This document shows, piece by piece, positions 44,121 to 55,908 of a DNA stretch of 64,000 nucleotides. Numbering within the stretch: the stretch's first letter is position 1; each line of letters opens with the position of its first letter. The stretch comes from Neoceratodus forsteri (Eukaryota > Chordata > Ceratodontiformes > Ceratodontidae). The notes beneath the pieces were generated by a model. The model was not told where the DNA came from. It ran no database searches and was given only the letters and a program-made list of their open reading frames with translations. The position numbers were made by a program, and so were the translations under genes. The DNA lies in contig CM057452.1 in the NCBI GenBank assembly GCA_016271365.2, positions 1,243,563,001 to 1,243,627,000 on the forward strand, given 5' to 3'.

Positions 44121-47100
44121 AATGTCTGACATTGTGACGCATACGTGAAATGTCAGGGGGCTAAACTCCCCAATAAAATGAAAGAAAGTCCTAACTCACC
44201 TGAAGCGTAAGCGTTCTCAAGTGGCCTTTCTGCAGGAGATGAAACTCTCCAGGGAGGATCATATCCGCATGAGGAAAGATTGGGTTGGCCAGCAGGTTCA
44301 CTCTAATGCCCAGTCCAGGAAATATGGGGTGCTTATCTTGGTGAATAAATCTCTTGCCTGGACGCTAAACCAAACACGTTCAGACTATGAAGGCAGATGG
44401 GTAATGGCCACTTACAACACACCCACTGGTCCACTCACTCTCTGTAATGTATATGCCCCCAACGAAGATGCCCCTCAGTTCTTTCATAATTTGAAAGAGG
44501 TATTACTTGAATTTAACCCCCCGGACTGCCCATTACTTATTGGTGGGGACTTTAATCTTACCCTGATGCCTCTCTTAGATAGGAATGACAGGGGGAAAGT
44601 GGCGCATCCTAGAAGTAGGAAGACTGTCCAGCAAATGATGTCTGATCAGGGGCTTACAGATCTCTGGAGACTATTCCACCCCAGAACAAGAGACTATACA
44701 TTTCATTCAGCTCCAAATGCCTCATACAGTAGGCTGGATTTTTGGCTTGGCTCATCTACCCTGACTACTAAAACTCTTGATGTCTCAATTTTTCCCTGCT
44801 GCATCTCCAACCATGCTCTAGTCCAGCTTCTCGTACATTGGGACCCTGTGGCTCCCCCGACTAAACAATGGAGATTGGACCCGCTTCTGGTTAAGGACCC
44901 TGATTTTACCCACTGGGTTATTAAGGAGGCTTCTCTTTTTTTAGCTGAAAACCCTATACGTGATACCTCTGCTAGTACAACGTGGGAAGCCTTCAAAGCT
45001 ACAATGCGAGGTAACATTATGGGGTTCGTGGCCGCTAAGCACAGGCAAAGGGAAATGCAGCTGCTCTCTCTTGGGTGGAGATTGGCTGAAGCCGAAAGTA
45101 TTTTTAAGGCGCTGCCCTCCTCTACCATTCATTCCGCTATAGGTAAATCCATTCTGGCTATTCGGTTTGAAATTAATCAGCTTCTGAATAGGAAAGCTGA
45201 ATCCGCTATCCTTCATCTTAAACATACCTTTTGGGAAGGGGGGGACAAAGGAGGTAAAGTACTTGCATATCAACTATGAAAACAACAGGCTAGCAGATAT
45301 ATCCCAGGTTTGAAAAACAAACTAGGGTCACTGAGTACTTCTCCTGGGGATATTAATGAGATTATGTCCTCATTTTATAAAAGGCTATATTGTTCTACCC
45401 ACACTGGCCCTAATATGGTCACTCAGGGCTTTTTAGATATCTTAGGCCTGCCTAAGCTGCAGAGTCAGCAAACGCAACTTCTAGATCTCCCCATTTCAAA
45501 GGAGGAGCTGACTACAGCCATCCAAGACTTGAAAAAAGGAAAATCCCCAGGAAGTGATGGGTACACTGCAGAATTCTACCAGGTTCTGGCCTACATTATT
45601 TCTCCCCTTCTAATTCAAGGGTTTCAGGAGATAGAAATTAAGGGAGCCTTACCGCCTCCATGCGGGAGGCAACTATAGTTGTTATTCCCAAAAAAGGCAA
45701 AGACCCTACCAACCCGGAAAACTACCGCCCAATTTCACTTATAAATTTGGACAGTAAACTGTATGCTAAAATTTTAGCCCATAGACTTAGTTCTTTGTTG
45801 ACTGATCTTGTACACCCCTCATAAGTGGGTTTTATACCTGGAAGACATAGCTTAGATCACTTAAGAACTCTGCTGAATCTGATCCCCTTTCACTAAGTCT
45901 CTTCATACTCCCACGGCCGCCATTACGGTTGACTTCAAAAAGGCATTTGATTCCATGGAGTGGGACTATTTGTATACGATTCTTTCCCACTTCGGGATAG
46001 GGGAAATATTTCTCGGCAGGATAAAAGCTATATATGAAGGCCCCTCAGCCAGAGTCAACACAAACTCAATGCATTCTGATCCCTTTCCGTTGGGCAGAGG
46101 CAAGAGGCAAGGGTGCCCGCTATCTCCCCTCCTTTTTGTGCTGGCGGTGGAACCTATGGCTGCGGCCATTCGTAACCATCCAGAGATTAAAGGGTTAACA
46201 GTGGGGAATACATCCTATATAAGTTTTATGTATGCTGATGATCTCCTCCTCCTTTTGGAGGACGCATACACTGCTATCCCCCCGCTCCTTGCTCTGCTTG
46301 AAGAGTTCTCTAAATACTCTGGCTTACGGCTGAACTGGAACAAGACTGAGGTACCCCCCCTCAACGATCACTGCGTTCAGCAGGGGATAACCGCAGATGA
46401 TCTAATTTGGGCACCAAAAGGGATCATGTATCTGGGTATTTTTTTGACCCCGTCTTTAGAAACAATTTGGCAGGCTAATGTACAACCCCTTCTTTCCTCC
46501 ATTAAGACAGACTTCGATAGATGGAGGCTTCTTAAACTCACTCTAGCAGGGAAAGTGGCAGCGGTGACACTGATTTCTGCATCCAAGCTATTCTATCTCC
46601 TGATGCACCTACCGGTCCCCTTACCTGCACAGTGGTTTCAGCGTATTGATAAACTAATCGGGGATTTTCTATGGGAGGGATCCAAACCCAGGTTCAGTCG
46701 ATCTAAACTAAGGTTACATTGGAAGGTAGGCGGGTGGAACCTCCCATGGCCAGAGGGCTACCGTTGGGCCTTTCTCTTGGCACAAATGGTTAATTGCCCA
46801 CCTCCTCCCTCCCCTCTCTCACCCAGTGGGTACAACTAGAGACAGATATTATGGGGTTGTGTCACCCCTCATCCCTTTTGGTCCAGAGGGGCAGCCCTAA
46901 AAAATCCAGGACCAGTAAGACAAGTACAGAACTCACTTCCCCCACAGTGATGGCAGCCAGGGGAAATTGGGTTAGTTCTCACCGCAAAATCAATTTGGAC
47001 CCCCTTTCACTCTCCCATGTGCCTATCTGGCAAAACCCAGACATTACCATAGGTGGAGCCGAAATCCTGTGGAGACACTGGATGATATTGGGTATCACTA

Positions 47101-47951
47101 AGGTGGGTGATTTGTTGACCCCTAACCTCAGGGCCATGCAGACATTTTAATCTTTAAGACAGCAATGGGGTATCCCACCACTAGACTTCTGGAGATATTT
47201 CCAGCTTAGGGATGCAATTCGGCATCTTTTACCCCTTACCATGGCCCATCCCAAAGCTTTGCCACTGACCAAGTGGATACGCTGTACTAAGGGCCTTACT
47301 GGTCAGATATATGCTACTCTTCGAGATACTCTTCCATCCCAATCTGATGAAACAAGGCAAAGATGGGAGAAGATGCTGCAGACCCATATATCCTCCGAGG
47401 CCTGGGATAAAGCCTGGGTAGATGCACATACCTGGTTCACAGATGCCAAATCCAGACTAATCCAAAATAAAATTGCACATTCTTGGTACAGAACTCCAGC
47501 TATTCTCCATAAAGCTAAAGTAATAGATCAGGACAATTGCTGGAGATGCCAACAGCCAGGAGGGGACCTAGTGCACATGTTGTGGACCTGTCCAAAGATC
47601 CAGCCCCTGTGGCAAGAGATACATGAACTTGCTTCTCAGGTTCTTCAACAGGCCATTCCCCTCAGCCCTCTCTTTTGTATCTTGGGGATCTGTGCTGATA
47701 TGCCCAAACTGACACCGCTAAGATATAGATGGCTGGCATTTCTGGCACTACAAACAAAAAGAGCCATTCTATGCCAATGGAGAACCCCTTTGGTTCCCAC
47801 TGTTGCAGAAATAATGGGGTCCCTGTCTACTCTTGCCAAACTGGACAAGATATCCTATTTACAGAAGTCCAAACTTTCCTCATTTGCAGCCTGCTGGGAT
47901 CCATATCTTAAATATTTGGGGAAAGCCCACCCACCATTGGGAGTAGGGTGA
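44121..47951 (+). pseudogene. L1 ORF2: endonuclease, reverse transcriptase, zinc knuckle
   Basis: Starts MSDIVTHT, stop, NVRGLN at 44121; early TGA stops replace what look like W and R codons. The endonuclease (44221-44850) has VAFLQEMK, NVYAPNEDAPQ, LIGGDFNLT and SRLDFWLGSS. The reverse transcriptase has GKSPGSDGYTAEFYQ (45535-45580), RQGCPLSPLLF and YADD (46231-46242). The C-terminal knuckle CWRC...H..W.C is at 47538-47591. It breaks at 45279 (TGA), near 45680 (frameshift), at 45825-45950 and near 46800. Encodes the enzyme that nicks DNA and copies L1 RNA into it. Confidence 0.9.
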
Positions 47952-48759
47952 CTACCTCCAGTCTCCTCTGCTGGTTTAACAAGTAATATGACAATTGGGT
48001 TCTCTACCCAAGGGCCTATTATTAAGTGGAAAGGCCCAGGTTTCTCTTGATAGGACTGGAGACTTTACTTGTTGTGATTGAACACATGATGACATGTAGA
48101 ATGCTTAATTCAATGAGTACAGATTTAAGCTTGGGATATTCTTGTTTCCATTCCAGGATCAGTCTGGTCTCTTGCAGAGCATATGTACATTCTCACTTAA
48201 CTTTCTCCGGATGCCATGAAGAGGGATAAGCCTGGTGGCAATTATACAAATTTATTGTTGAGGTGTGTATGTCCAGCAATGAGGACGCCCTGATCAGACA
48301 CTAGGTCTCGGTGAGTGCCCTTTAAAAGATTGTTACTGGGAGCCTATGGGGGCGCTGTGGTCTACCTCCCTGAATTCCATGGTATGTCTTTGCATAATTA
48401 GAGTGTTTATTTCACTAGAAAAGATAGTAATCTGTATGTAATAAGGGGAACTGATATGTGTCTGTACCATATTCTCATGTTATATCCCTTTGCCTTTCCC
48501 TTGATTACTGTATTGGTACCTTACACCAATAAATGAGGCGTAGGGTGGTTATATGTACCTACTAAATATGTGACTGTATACTGTATTATGATTTTATGTT
48601 CAGTTTTCCTATGTTTTAGGAAAATAAAAATTATTACAACAAAAACAAAGATAGTTGGTGTTTGTTGCATGGCATGAGCTCTTGTTGTATCGGTCGAGAT
48701 TTTGTTCTGAGGCTGTTAGAGTGCATGCCATTCTCTCTACATGGTTGTGTCTATGAGCG

Positions 48760-50788
48760 GTTATGTCCCCATGCCACCAACTTTATAACAAAGCCAATTC
48801 TAAACAACTCTGGGGGGATGCTAAACTTTTTGCTGAGCAAAGATAAGAAATCAAAGCAGATCACCCTTCTTACAGATGGGAAATTATCAAATGACCCAGA
48901 ATACATGGCTTCCATGTTTAACTCCTTTTTCGAGGATCTAGACAAATATAAGACTCCTCCCTTTTTGGCCATCCCCACCCAAGCCTCCCACCCCCCACAC
49001 CATCCATCCACAACCGCCTCTGCTTTATATTTCATAGAAATCTCCCCCACTGATACCATAAAACTCATTCAGAAGAATTACTCAAAACCCAACATTGGCT
49101 CTGACGGTCTTGACTACTGCATCCTCAAACTAGTCATAAAGGACATTGCCATTCCTCTCACCAATATCCTTAATTTCGCACTCTGCACAGGTACTTTCCC
49201 AGCAGCATGGAAAATCACATCCATTAGGCCACTTCACAAAGGAGGCTCCACAAAGGAAATCAGTAACTATAGACCCAGCTCCCTACTACCCTCCCTCCAA
49301 AATCATGGAGAAAATAGTCCATGCACAAATCACAGAGCACTCAAATAAATATGACATCCTCACTGGGGTTCAACATGGTTTCAAAGCAAAGCACAATACC
49401 AAAATTTCCCTCATGTGGTTCACAAAGGACATTTTTAAGGATATGGATGATGGTCTATATACAGGCTACATTTCTGTGGATCTTACCAAGGCCTTTGACT
49501 TGGTGGACCACAACCTACCCCTAGCAACCCTCTCCCAAATGAACTTCTCTACAAACACGGTAAACTGGATTGGGAACTTCTTCCATCCTAGGTTTCACAA
49601 AACGGTTATTGAATGCTAATACTCATGTAACTGCCTTATTAAATATGGGGTCACACAGGGGTCAATCCTGGGGTCTCTCCTTTTTTCTTTTTTTACTAAC
49701 AATATCCTCTCAGTATGTTCACATACTAACATCATCATTTACACTGATGACGCCAACTTATACTGTAATGACAGTAACCCTACTGCCATCCCCGTCAAAC
49801 TCCAGAAGGAATTTTACAGTCTCCATTCTTTTTTTTACCTCACGCGAAATGGTCCTAAACTCCAAAAAAACTAAATATATGATTTTATCAAGCAAGCGGA
49901 AACCATCTAACTTCGACCTCACACTCCTGGACAATGATGGCATTGCCATTGAGTAGGTTCATAAATTTAAATACCTCAGTCTAACACTGGACAGGCACCT
50001 CTCTCAGTCCACACATAACCCAGTTGATCAATAAAATACATCAATGACTTGGGCTCCTTTATATGATCCATCAGTTTCTCATCCCCAAGACAAGAATGTG
50101 GCTAGCCTCCAATTTACTCCTCCCTCTACTAGACTATGGGTCCATTATTTTCTCATCCTCACTAAACTCCGCCAACTTCTCCAAGCTTAAAGTGTCATGC
50201 AATAACATAATTGGACTGATTACTGGGCTTCCCAGTCGTACCCACAGCTGCATTCTTTATTCCTCTGTCAAATGGTTCTCGCTAGAAGACAGGTTTGTCT
50301 AGAAGACACACACACATTCATGTTCAAAATTCTCATCAACCTTCTCCCACACAGTGTCTTCTTTTTTTATTAGGTCAGACCCTGCTCATCCTACTAGGAG
50401 TGCATCCTCCTCCCACTTTAAGGTCCATTTCTTCAATACCTCTTTGTGTCAGAAATCACTCTTTCAGGGGCCCCAGACTATTCAACACCCTACCACCCAA
50501 CCTTGTAGTTTGCTCTTCCATTGATTCTTTTTTAAGGCTAATCTTAAAAAGCACTTGCTCAATAAATCCCCCTGCAACTGTCTATAGCTACTCCTTTCCA
50601 GGATATGTGAATCACACTCTTTCCCACTCCACTTTCTTTCTTACTCACCCCCTTACCTTAATCTCTACTCTCCCCTCTTTCACCCCATCCCCTACCTGTC
50701 AGGTTCTGCTTTCTGTACATATGTGTAGCAAATACAGTGCTCATTCAGTGCTATTTTTTGATAATGACAACATGTTGTATTTTTGTCA
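48760..50788 (+). pseudogene. L2/CR1-group LINE, reverse transcriptase half
   Basis: Continues the LINE interrupted at 41.1 kb: NFLLSKDKKSKQITLLTDGK, then NIGSDGLDYCILKLVIKDIA (48660-49348 segment), VDLTKAFDLVDHNLPLATL (49477-49530) and the catalytic box as YTDD (49740-49751), i.e. A changed to T. C-terminal part NLLLPLLDYGSIIFSSSLN is at 50063-50302. Frames shift at least four times. A 3' region of about 350 bases leads into the minisatellite. Confidence 0.82.
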
Positions 50789-51266
50789 GATCCTTGTACC
50801 CTGAATGAGTCAGCTCCTCCACATCCCTCCAGGCATCAGCTGTCTGCCTGCTCCCTGCTGCCTAAGGGGATCCTTGTACCCTGAACAGGTCAGCTTCTCC
50901 ACATCCCTCCAGGCATCAGCCACTTGCCTGCTCCCCACTGCCTAAGGGAATCATTGTACCCTGAATGGGTCAGCTCCTCCACATCCCTCCAGACATCAGC
51001 TGCCTGCCTGCTCCCCACTTCACAGGGGATCCTTGTACCCTGAATGGGTCAGCTCCTCCACATCCCTCCAGACATCAGCTGTCTGCCTGCTCCCCACTTC
51101 ACAGGGGATCCTTGTACCCTGAATGGGTCAGCTCCTCCACATCCCTCCAGACATCAGCTGCCTGCCTGCTCCCCACTGCCTAAGAGGATCCTTGTACCCT
51201 GAATGTGTCAGTTTGTCCACATCCCTCCAAGCATCAGTCACCTGCCAGCTCCCCACTGCCTAAGGT
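50789..51266. repeat. 80-bp minisatellite, six copies
   Basis: GATCCTTGTACCCTGAAT starts units at 50789, 50869, 50949, 51028, 51107 and 51187 (79-80 bases each). Units share CACATCCCTCCAG(G/A)CATCAG and differ by few bases. Open frames through it are by-products since 80 is not a multiple of three. Confidence 0.95.
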
Positions 51267-51392
51267 ACAGTGCAATATGAAACTGAAGTTACTTTACTGG
51301 ACCTGGAGCCAGCTTAACAGACTACCTCTCCAAATGAGCAGTGCCCTCAGACTGTCCCTATTATTATTTCATTACCTTGGGTAAAGTCCTAA

Positions 51393-51552
51393 GCAGGGTG
51401 AAGAGCTGGGATTACTGCAGCTCTTCCTCTGTGCAGGGTGAAGGGCTGGGATCACTGCTGCTCTATCTCTGAGCAGGAAGAAGAGATGGGATCACTGCCA
51501 CTTTTTCTTTGTGCAGGGTGAAGGGCTTGGATTACTGCAGCTCTTTCTCTGT
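51393..51552. repeat. 40-bp minisatellite, four copies
   Basis: GCAGGGTGAAG-type starts fall at 51393, 51433, 51473 and 51513, exactly 40 apart, and a fifth partial begins at 51553. Each reads GGGAT(T/C)ACTGC...CTCT. Confidence 0.95.
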
Positions 51553-51656
51553 GCAGCACTTTCTCTGGGTGATTTTTTGTCCTAGCCCTCTCCCCCACCT
51601 CCTTCCTTTATTAAACACATTTTCTCTCTCCCAGTGACCCATCCCTACTTTTCTCA

Positions 51657-51659
<3 letters not shown>

Positions 51660-51696
<37 letters not shown>

Positions 51697-51706
51697 CTCT
51701 CTCTCT
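51660..51706. repeat. (TC)n microsatellite
   Basis: Nearly pure TC dinucleotide run with one CCC interruption. Confidence 0.95.
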
Positions 51707-52240
51707 TAAAGTGGAAGTACCTCATTCCTGAGGCATTTCCTTTTTTACTGTGAGATCATCGCTTGAGGAACCTTCAAGTGCTGTCTATCCCATCACTGAT
51801 CTACCAGTTTAACTAGGCCCCAATATTGTCTCAAACCCTGTACCTTGTACACTATAGTTGGTACCTATTCCACTGTCTTAACAGGGTGCCCAACCTTGAC
51901 CCTGCCTATTTCTGTCCTTAGCCAGCTCTTTTAGTACCCCACCAGATATCAGAACCACACCTTTCCACACCCAGTATCCCCCAGCCAGACTTCATAAAAT
52001 GGATCTACTCCAGATCTTTCAGATAACCACCTGCCTGCTACTCCTACTAGCTCCCACACCTCACTCTAATCCTCCACCCATAGGACCCATGGTCCCCTTA
52101 TCCAAACTAGCCCATTGTAATGAAACTATTAGTGTCCCCCCAGCTGCTTCCCAGCCTCTCTGGCCTAACACTAACCCCACCATACTATCCTACACTTATC
52201 TGCCCTACTAGCTCACCACATCAGGTCCTGTACCACCCTT

Positions 52241-52991
52241 GTGGTGGGAACCAAACCCCAACTCTACCCCCGCTACCTCTTTATTAAACTCAGACTGCTT
52301 AACATTGCTATTCTCCAGCACACACTCCATCTCTTATTTCTGTCCAGAAATATTCACCCAAACCCTGGCCCTCATCCTTCCACCTTCTCCTCCTCTAAGG
52401 ACAGCACGGACTGCCTCCAAATTGATTTTATAAATATATGCAGCCTCCTAAAAAAGCATGACATTCTATAAGGCTGGATGGTCTAGCACCAACCCAATAT
52501 CTTGGCTGTGACCAAAACTTGGCTCACTCCCTAAGACACAAGACTCCACTATGGCCATCATGGGCTACTCCCTATTCAAAATTGACAGACTTGGGAAAAG
52601 GGAAGGTGGCTGTGCTCTTTTTAAAAGGAAGATGCTACAAGCCATTCTTGTCACATCTGATCCGTTGCCCCATGGTGCTCAGGTGCTCACAATTAAATTG
52701 TTAGTGGGCAACTCTGGTAAATCGCTTCATATCTTGGCAGTTTACATTCCACCCAGAAACCAAAAACTGGCCTTCAGTGCAGTAACCAATTACATAGCTC
52801 AATTTCTCTCTAAATGCAAACTCATTGCCCTAGGTGACTTCAATGTCAACTGGCTATCGCCCATAGAAGCCCACTTTAAGGACAACATAGCAGCCTTAGA
52901 CCTTACTCAAGTCGTCCCATACCCTATGAGACTTAATCATAAAACCGACTCATCCACCCTTTTGAACCTAATCCTTAGCAACTGCCCCTAA
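52241..52991 (+). pseudogene. Endonuclease and 2A-like leader of the LINE
   Basis: 52241-52471 holds HTLHLLFLSR followed by NIHPNPGP (52349-52372), a 2A-like motif, then IDFINICSLLKKHD, the first endonuclease strand. 52551-52991 continues with GYSLFKIDRLGKREGGCALF, LIALGDFNVNWLSP (catalytic D-x-N) and LLNLILSNCP. Frameshifts at about 52470 and 52550, and the SDH region is decayed near 53030. Confidence 0.8.
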
Positions 52992-53524
52992 TAGATATCG
53001 AAGGTCACTGTCCTTCTGGATGCTCTAAGTCACCATTCTCCTGTGCTCTGCTGGTGGTGTGCAAGGCAGTAACCCCTCCCAAACTAATCTATTCCGACTT
53101 CTGAAAAAAGGTTCCCATAGCCTATTTTGCATCCCTCTGTTGAATTGTGATTGGTCCCATATTGACACTGAACAGTCCATTGACAGTGCATTAGCTTACT
53201 GTATCTCCACTTTTAACACAGCTTGTGGCCTCTTCACCCCTGTCACAAAACAAACCATTAAAGGCCACACTACTCGCTGGATCACTCAAGCCCTTCTGGA
53301 TCTCATGTGGCACAGGGATAACCTCTGGTGCAAGCTCATGAATCAGGCCTCCTCCTTGACAGACAATGTTACAGAGAAGCTAGAAATAAATGTACTTGGG
53401 AACTCTGTAAAGCCAAGGCAGCCCATTATCAAGAGGTGCTCACATCCTCCTGGGGCTCAAGGCACAAGTTCTGGAATAACATGAAGGAGCTCTGTGGTAA
53501 ATCATTTCCTCCCCCCTTCTCAAC

Positions 53525-55428
53525 TTGTCATCACTGGTTCCCTCTCACAGGAAACCAAGATTGCAGCTAATGTCTTTAACTCTGCCTTTTCAGACCTTAG
53601 TAACGTGCTTCCCTCCAACTTTGTTGATCCCCCCAGTTGCATGCACACTCCCCTCTCCCACTGAAACTCCATCTTTCTGCTACAGGATTGTCTTCACTCA
53701 TGAGGCCCATTCCTACCTAACAAGAGTGCTAAGCAAATCCCAGCATAGTGGTGACATTCTGGACCTTAAGCTCCTTCACTTCACCTTTGACACTGTCCTT
53801 GCCCCCGTCACCAAAATCTTCAACCTTTCCTTTTGTCTAGGCCAATTTCCAACACTCTGGAAACAGGCTGTGATTACACACATTCATAAAGGTGGTGACC
53901 ACACCTCCCTGGGCAATTACTGTCCAATGTCCATCCTTCCCCCATTATCTAAGGCCCTTGAAAAAATAGCTGCTGACCTGCTAACTGATCACCTGTCAAA
54001 ATATAACCTACTGTCCCATGAACAGCATGGTTTTAGAAAGGGCACCATACCACCACTGCCCTTCTGGAATATACTTAATTTATTCACAAAGCTCTTGATT
54101 GTGGACACTAAGTTTGGGTAGTCTTTATTGACCTAAGGCATTCGATACAGTTAACATCTGCCGTCAAATTCTATGTTTTTATAATGCATGGGACAGATAT
54201 AAGGCAATTATAGTGAGGGGTAGGAGAAATTAGGTTGTTGAGTAACTGGAATCTGCAGCTTATTTAATAGGTAGGGAAATGGGCAGACTAGGTGGGCCAA
54301 GTGGTCCTTATCTGCTGTCAAATTCTATATTTCTATGTTTCTAATCACGCCCTCCTCCTCAAGACCCTGCCATCTGTTGGGCTTGCACAGGAATCCACAT
54401 CTTGATTTGAGAACTACCTAAGTGCAAAGTCTCAGCAAGTTAAAATTAACTATAACCTCTCCTCCAGCCTGCCTGTTCTCACTGGGGCACCTCAGGGATC
54501 CATTTTAGTTCCACTCCGCTTTAGCCTGTTCTTGAACACACTTCCCTCAGCCTATACAGGTCACCTTCTTCTTTTTTTGAAGATGACATGGTTATTTACA
54601 GTAGCCACTCAAACCCCCTCATCCTCCAAACTGACCTACTGAGCTTCTTCTCCGAAGCAGAAGCTTGGTTCACTAAGCACAAACTAGTGCTTAACTATAA
54701 AAAAAAACAAGGCTATGATCTTCACCTGTCTCCAAAACAAACAAAAATACTTTTGCCTTTGCATTCTTAACTACAAAACCACCCATCTTGAGCTGGTAAA
54801 ATCCTTTAAATTTATGGTTATCACCCTAGACTCCCATCTTACCTGCCATGAACATATCCATCTTCTAACCAAGTCCAGTAACTCAAGAATTGGCCTGCTG
54901 CACAGACACAAACATTGTATGCCTTCTGCAGCCCTCCACCTGGCCGTGTCATCCTCAGTCCTTTCCCTGGTTGACTATGGGATTATTTTCTATGGTGCAG
55001 TGGATAACACTGCTCTCAGTCATATTAAGGCAGCTCTGAACAAAGCCTGCTGGCTAGTCTTTGGGTGTGATAGGTGGACCCACACTTGTGACCTGTACAA
55101 GCTAACAAACTGGCTAAACTTTGAGGCTCAACTAAAATACCAAACCTGCTTTATAGCCAAGAAAATCTCAGCTGGTCTATTCTGTATAGGGCTCTGTGAT
55201 CTAATCCAGCATGCCCCTCTAGCTAGATCCACCAGAAGCTCTACCAAGGACCCTCTCCTATTCCCTCACTGCAGCACATCCTTAGGGCATTGTGCATTCT
55301 ACTATAGGGCCCCCCTCTGGATGAATGACCTAACTGTAGATATCTCCTCAGAATTGAAACTAGGTCCCTTCAAATCCAAACTTAGAGAGCTATTCTCCTT
55401 CTCCTCCTGTGTCTGTGATTATTTATAA
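53525..55428 (+). pseudogene. Reverse transcriptase of the LINE
   Basis: 53525-54121 has SKSQHSGDILDLKLLHF, FPTLWKQAVITHIHKGGDH, NYCPMSILPPLSKALEKIAA and NLLSHEQHGFRKG. The palm start FDTVN/HALLLKTL is split at 54155/54343 by the CR1 tail. The catalytic box is degraded to EDD (near 54580-54592). The C-terminal 54715-55428 is a long open segment including KACWLVFGCDRWTHTCDLYK and ending CVCDYL. Several frameshifts. Confidence 0.82.
54156..54343 (+). mobile_element. CR1 tail inserted in LINE reverse transcriptase
   Basis: GGGCAGACTAGGTGGGCCAA (54281-54300) and the end AAATTCTATATTTCTATGTT are the CR1 3' tail. It falls between codons of FDTVN and HALLL. The insert's start (54158-54175) itself repeats TCTGCCGTCAAATTCTATGT, so it contains two CR1 termini. 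Confidence 0.8.
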
Positions 55429-55908
55429 CTTTCCTCCCCTCCCCTTCCCTTGGTCTCCTTACACCCCCTACTTTTTTCCCTGCTAGCTTTCACAGACAAA
55501 GTCTTTTCTGACAGCATCCCCCACCACCCCTTGCTTTCCTCATCCATACCTTTCCCCCACCTCTAAAACGATGTGTCTGTATCCACCTTTTGAGTGGTCC
55601 CCCTCATCTCTAAAATGATAGGCTTGTACCTGCTTCTGATTGTTCTCATATATATGGCTGCTCTATGTTACTTATTGTACTATCCTAATGTAATAAATGC
55701 TTTGTTGCTTATCTGCTTGTCATGACTCAGAGTATAGTTGTCTACCCCCTGTATGTCTTGTACCCAGCTCTGTACCTCATGTATCCCCTTGTTCTTTTAA
55801 TTTGTATTGTACAGTTAACTTGTATTTTGATGTGGAGACTTTTCAAAGGAGTTTCTGACTCAGAGTTTTATAATTCCGATATGTTCAATAAATAAAAATA
55901 AAAAAAAT

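Larger units (their letters stand above)
41202..48658 (+). mobile_element. Full-length Tx1-clade L1 LINE with 18-bp TSD
   Basis: The insert 41220-48640 is flanked by AAAAACAAAGACAGTTGG (41202-41219) and the same word with one C/T change (48641-48658). It has a 5' untranslated region of about 225 bases, ORF1, a long spacer, ORF2 and a 3' region of about 690 bases ending in an A/T-rich tail. Structure and size suit a complete element. Its ORF1 is open but ORF2 carries stops and frameshifts, so it is not active now. Confidence 0.92.
51990..55908 (+). mobile_element. L2/CR1-group LINE, near full length, decayed
   Basis: Same family as the minus-strand copy at 16.15-18.24 kb. It carries an N-terminal hydrophobic/2A-like leader, endonuclease, reverse transcriptase and a 3' region with AAATA-type tail (55886-55908). 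A CR1 tail is inserted at 54156-54343. The 5' boundary is approximate. Confidence 0.8.

Noticed and set aside
44703..45273. Minus-strand frames of 110-141 codons
   Set aside because: Antisense shadows of L1 ORF2.
50965..51183. Repetitive 72-codon frame
   Set aside because: By-product of the 80-bp minisatellite; the period is not a multiple of three.
50789..51266. CRISPR-like array
   Set aside because: The units are contiguous 80-bp repeats without unique spacers, and the sequence is eukaryotic.
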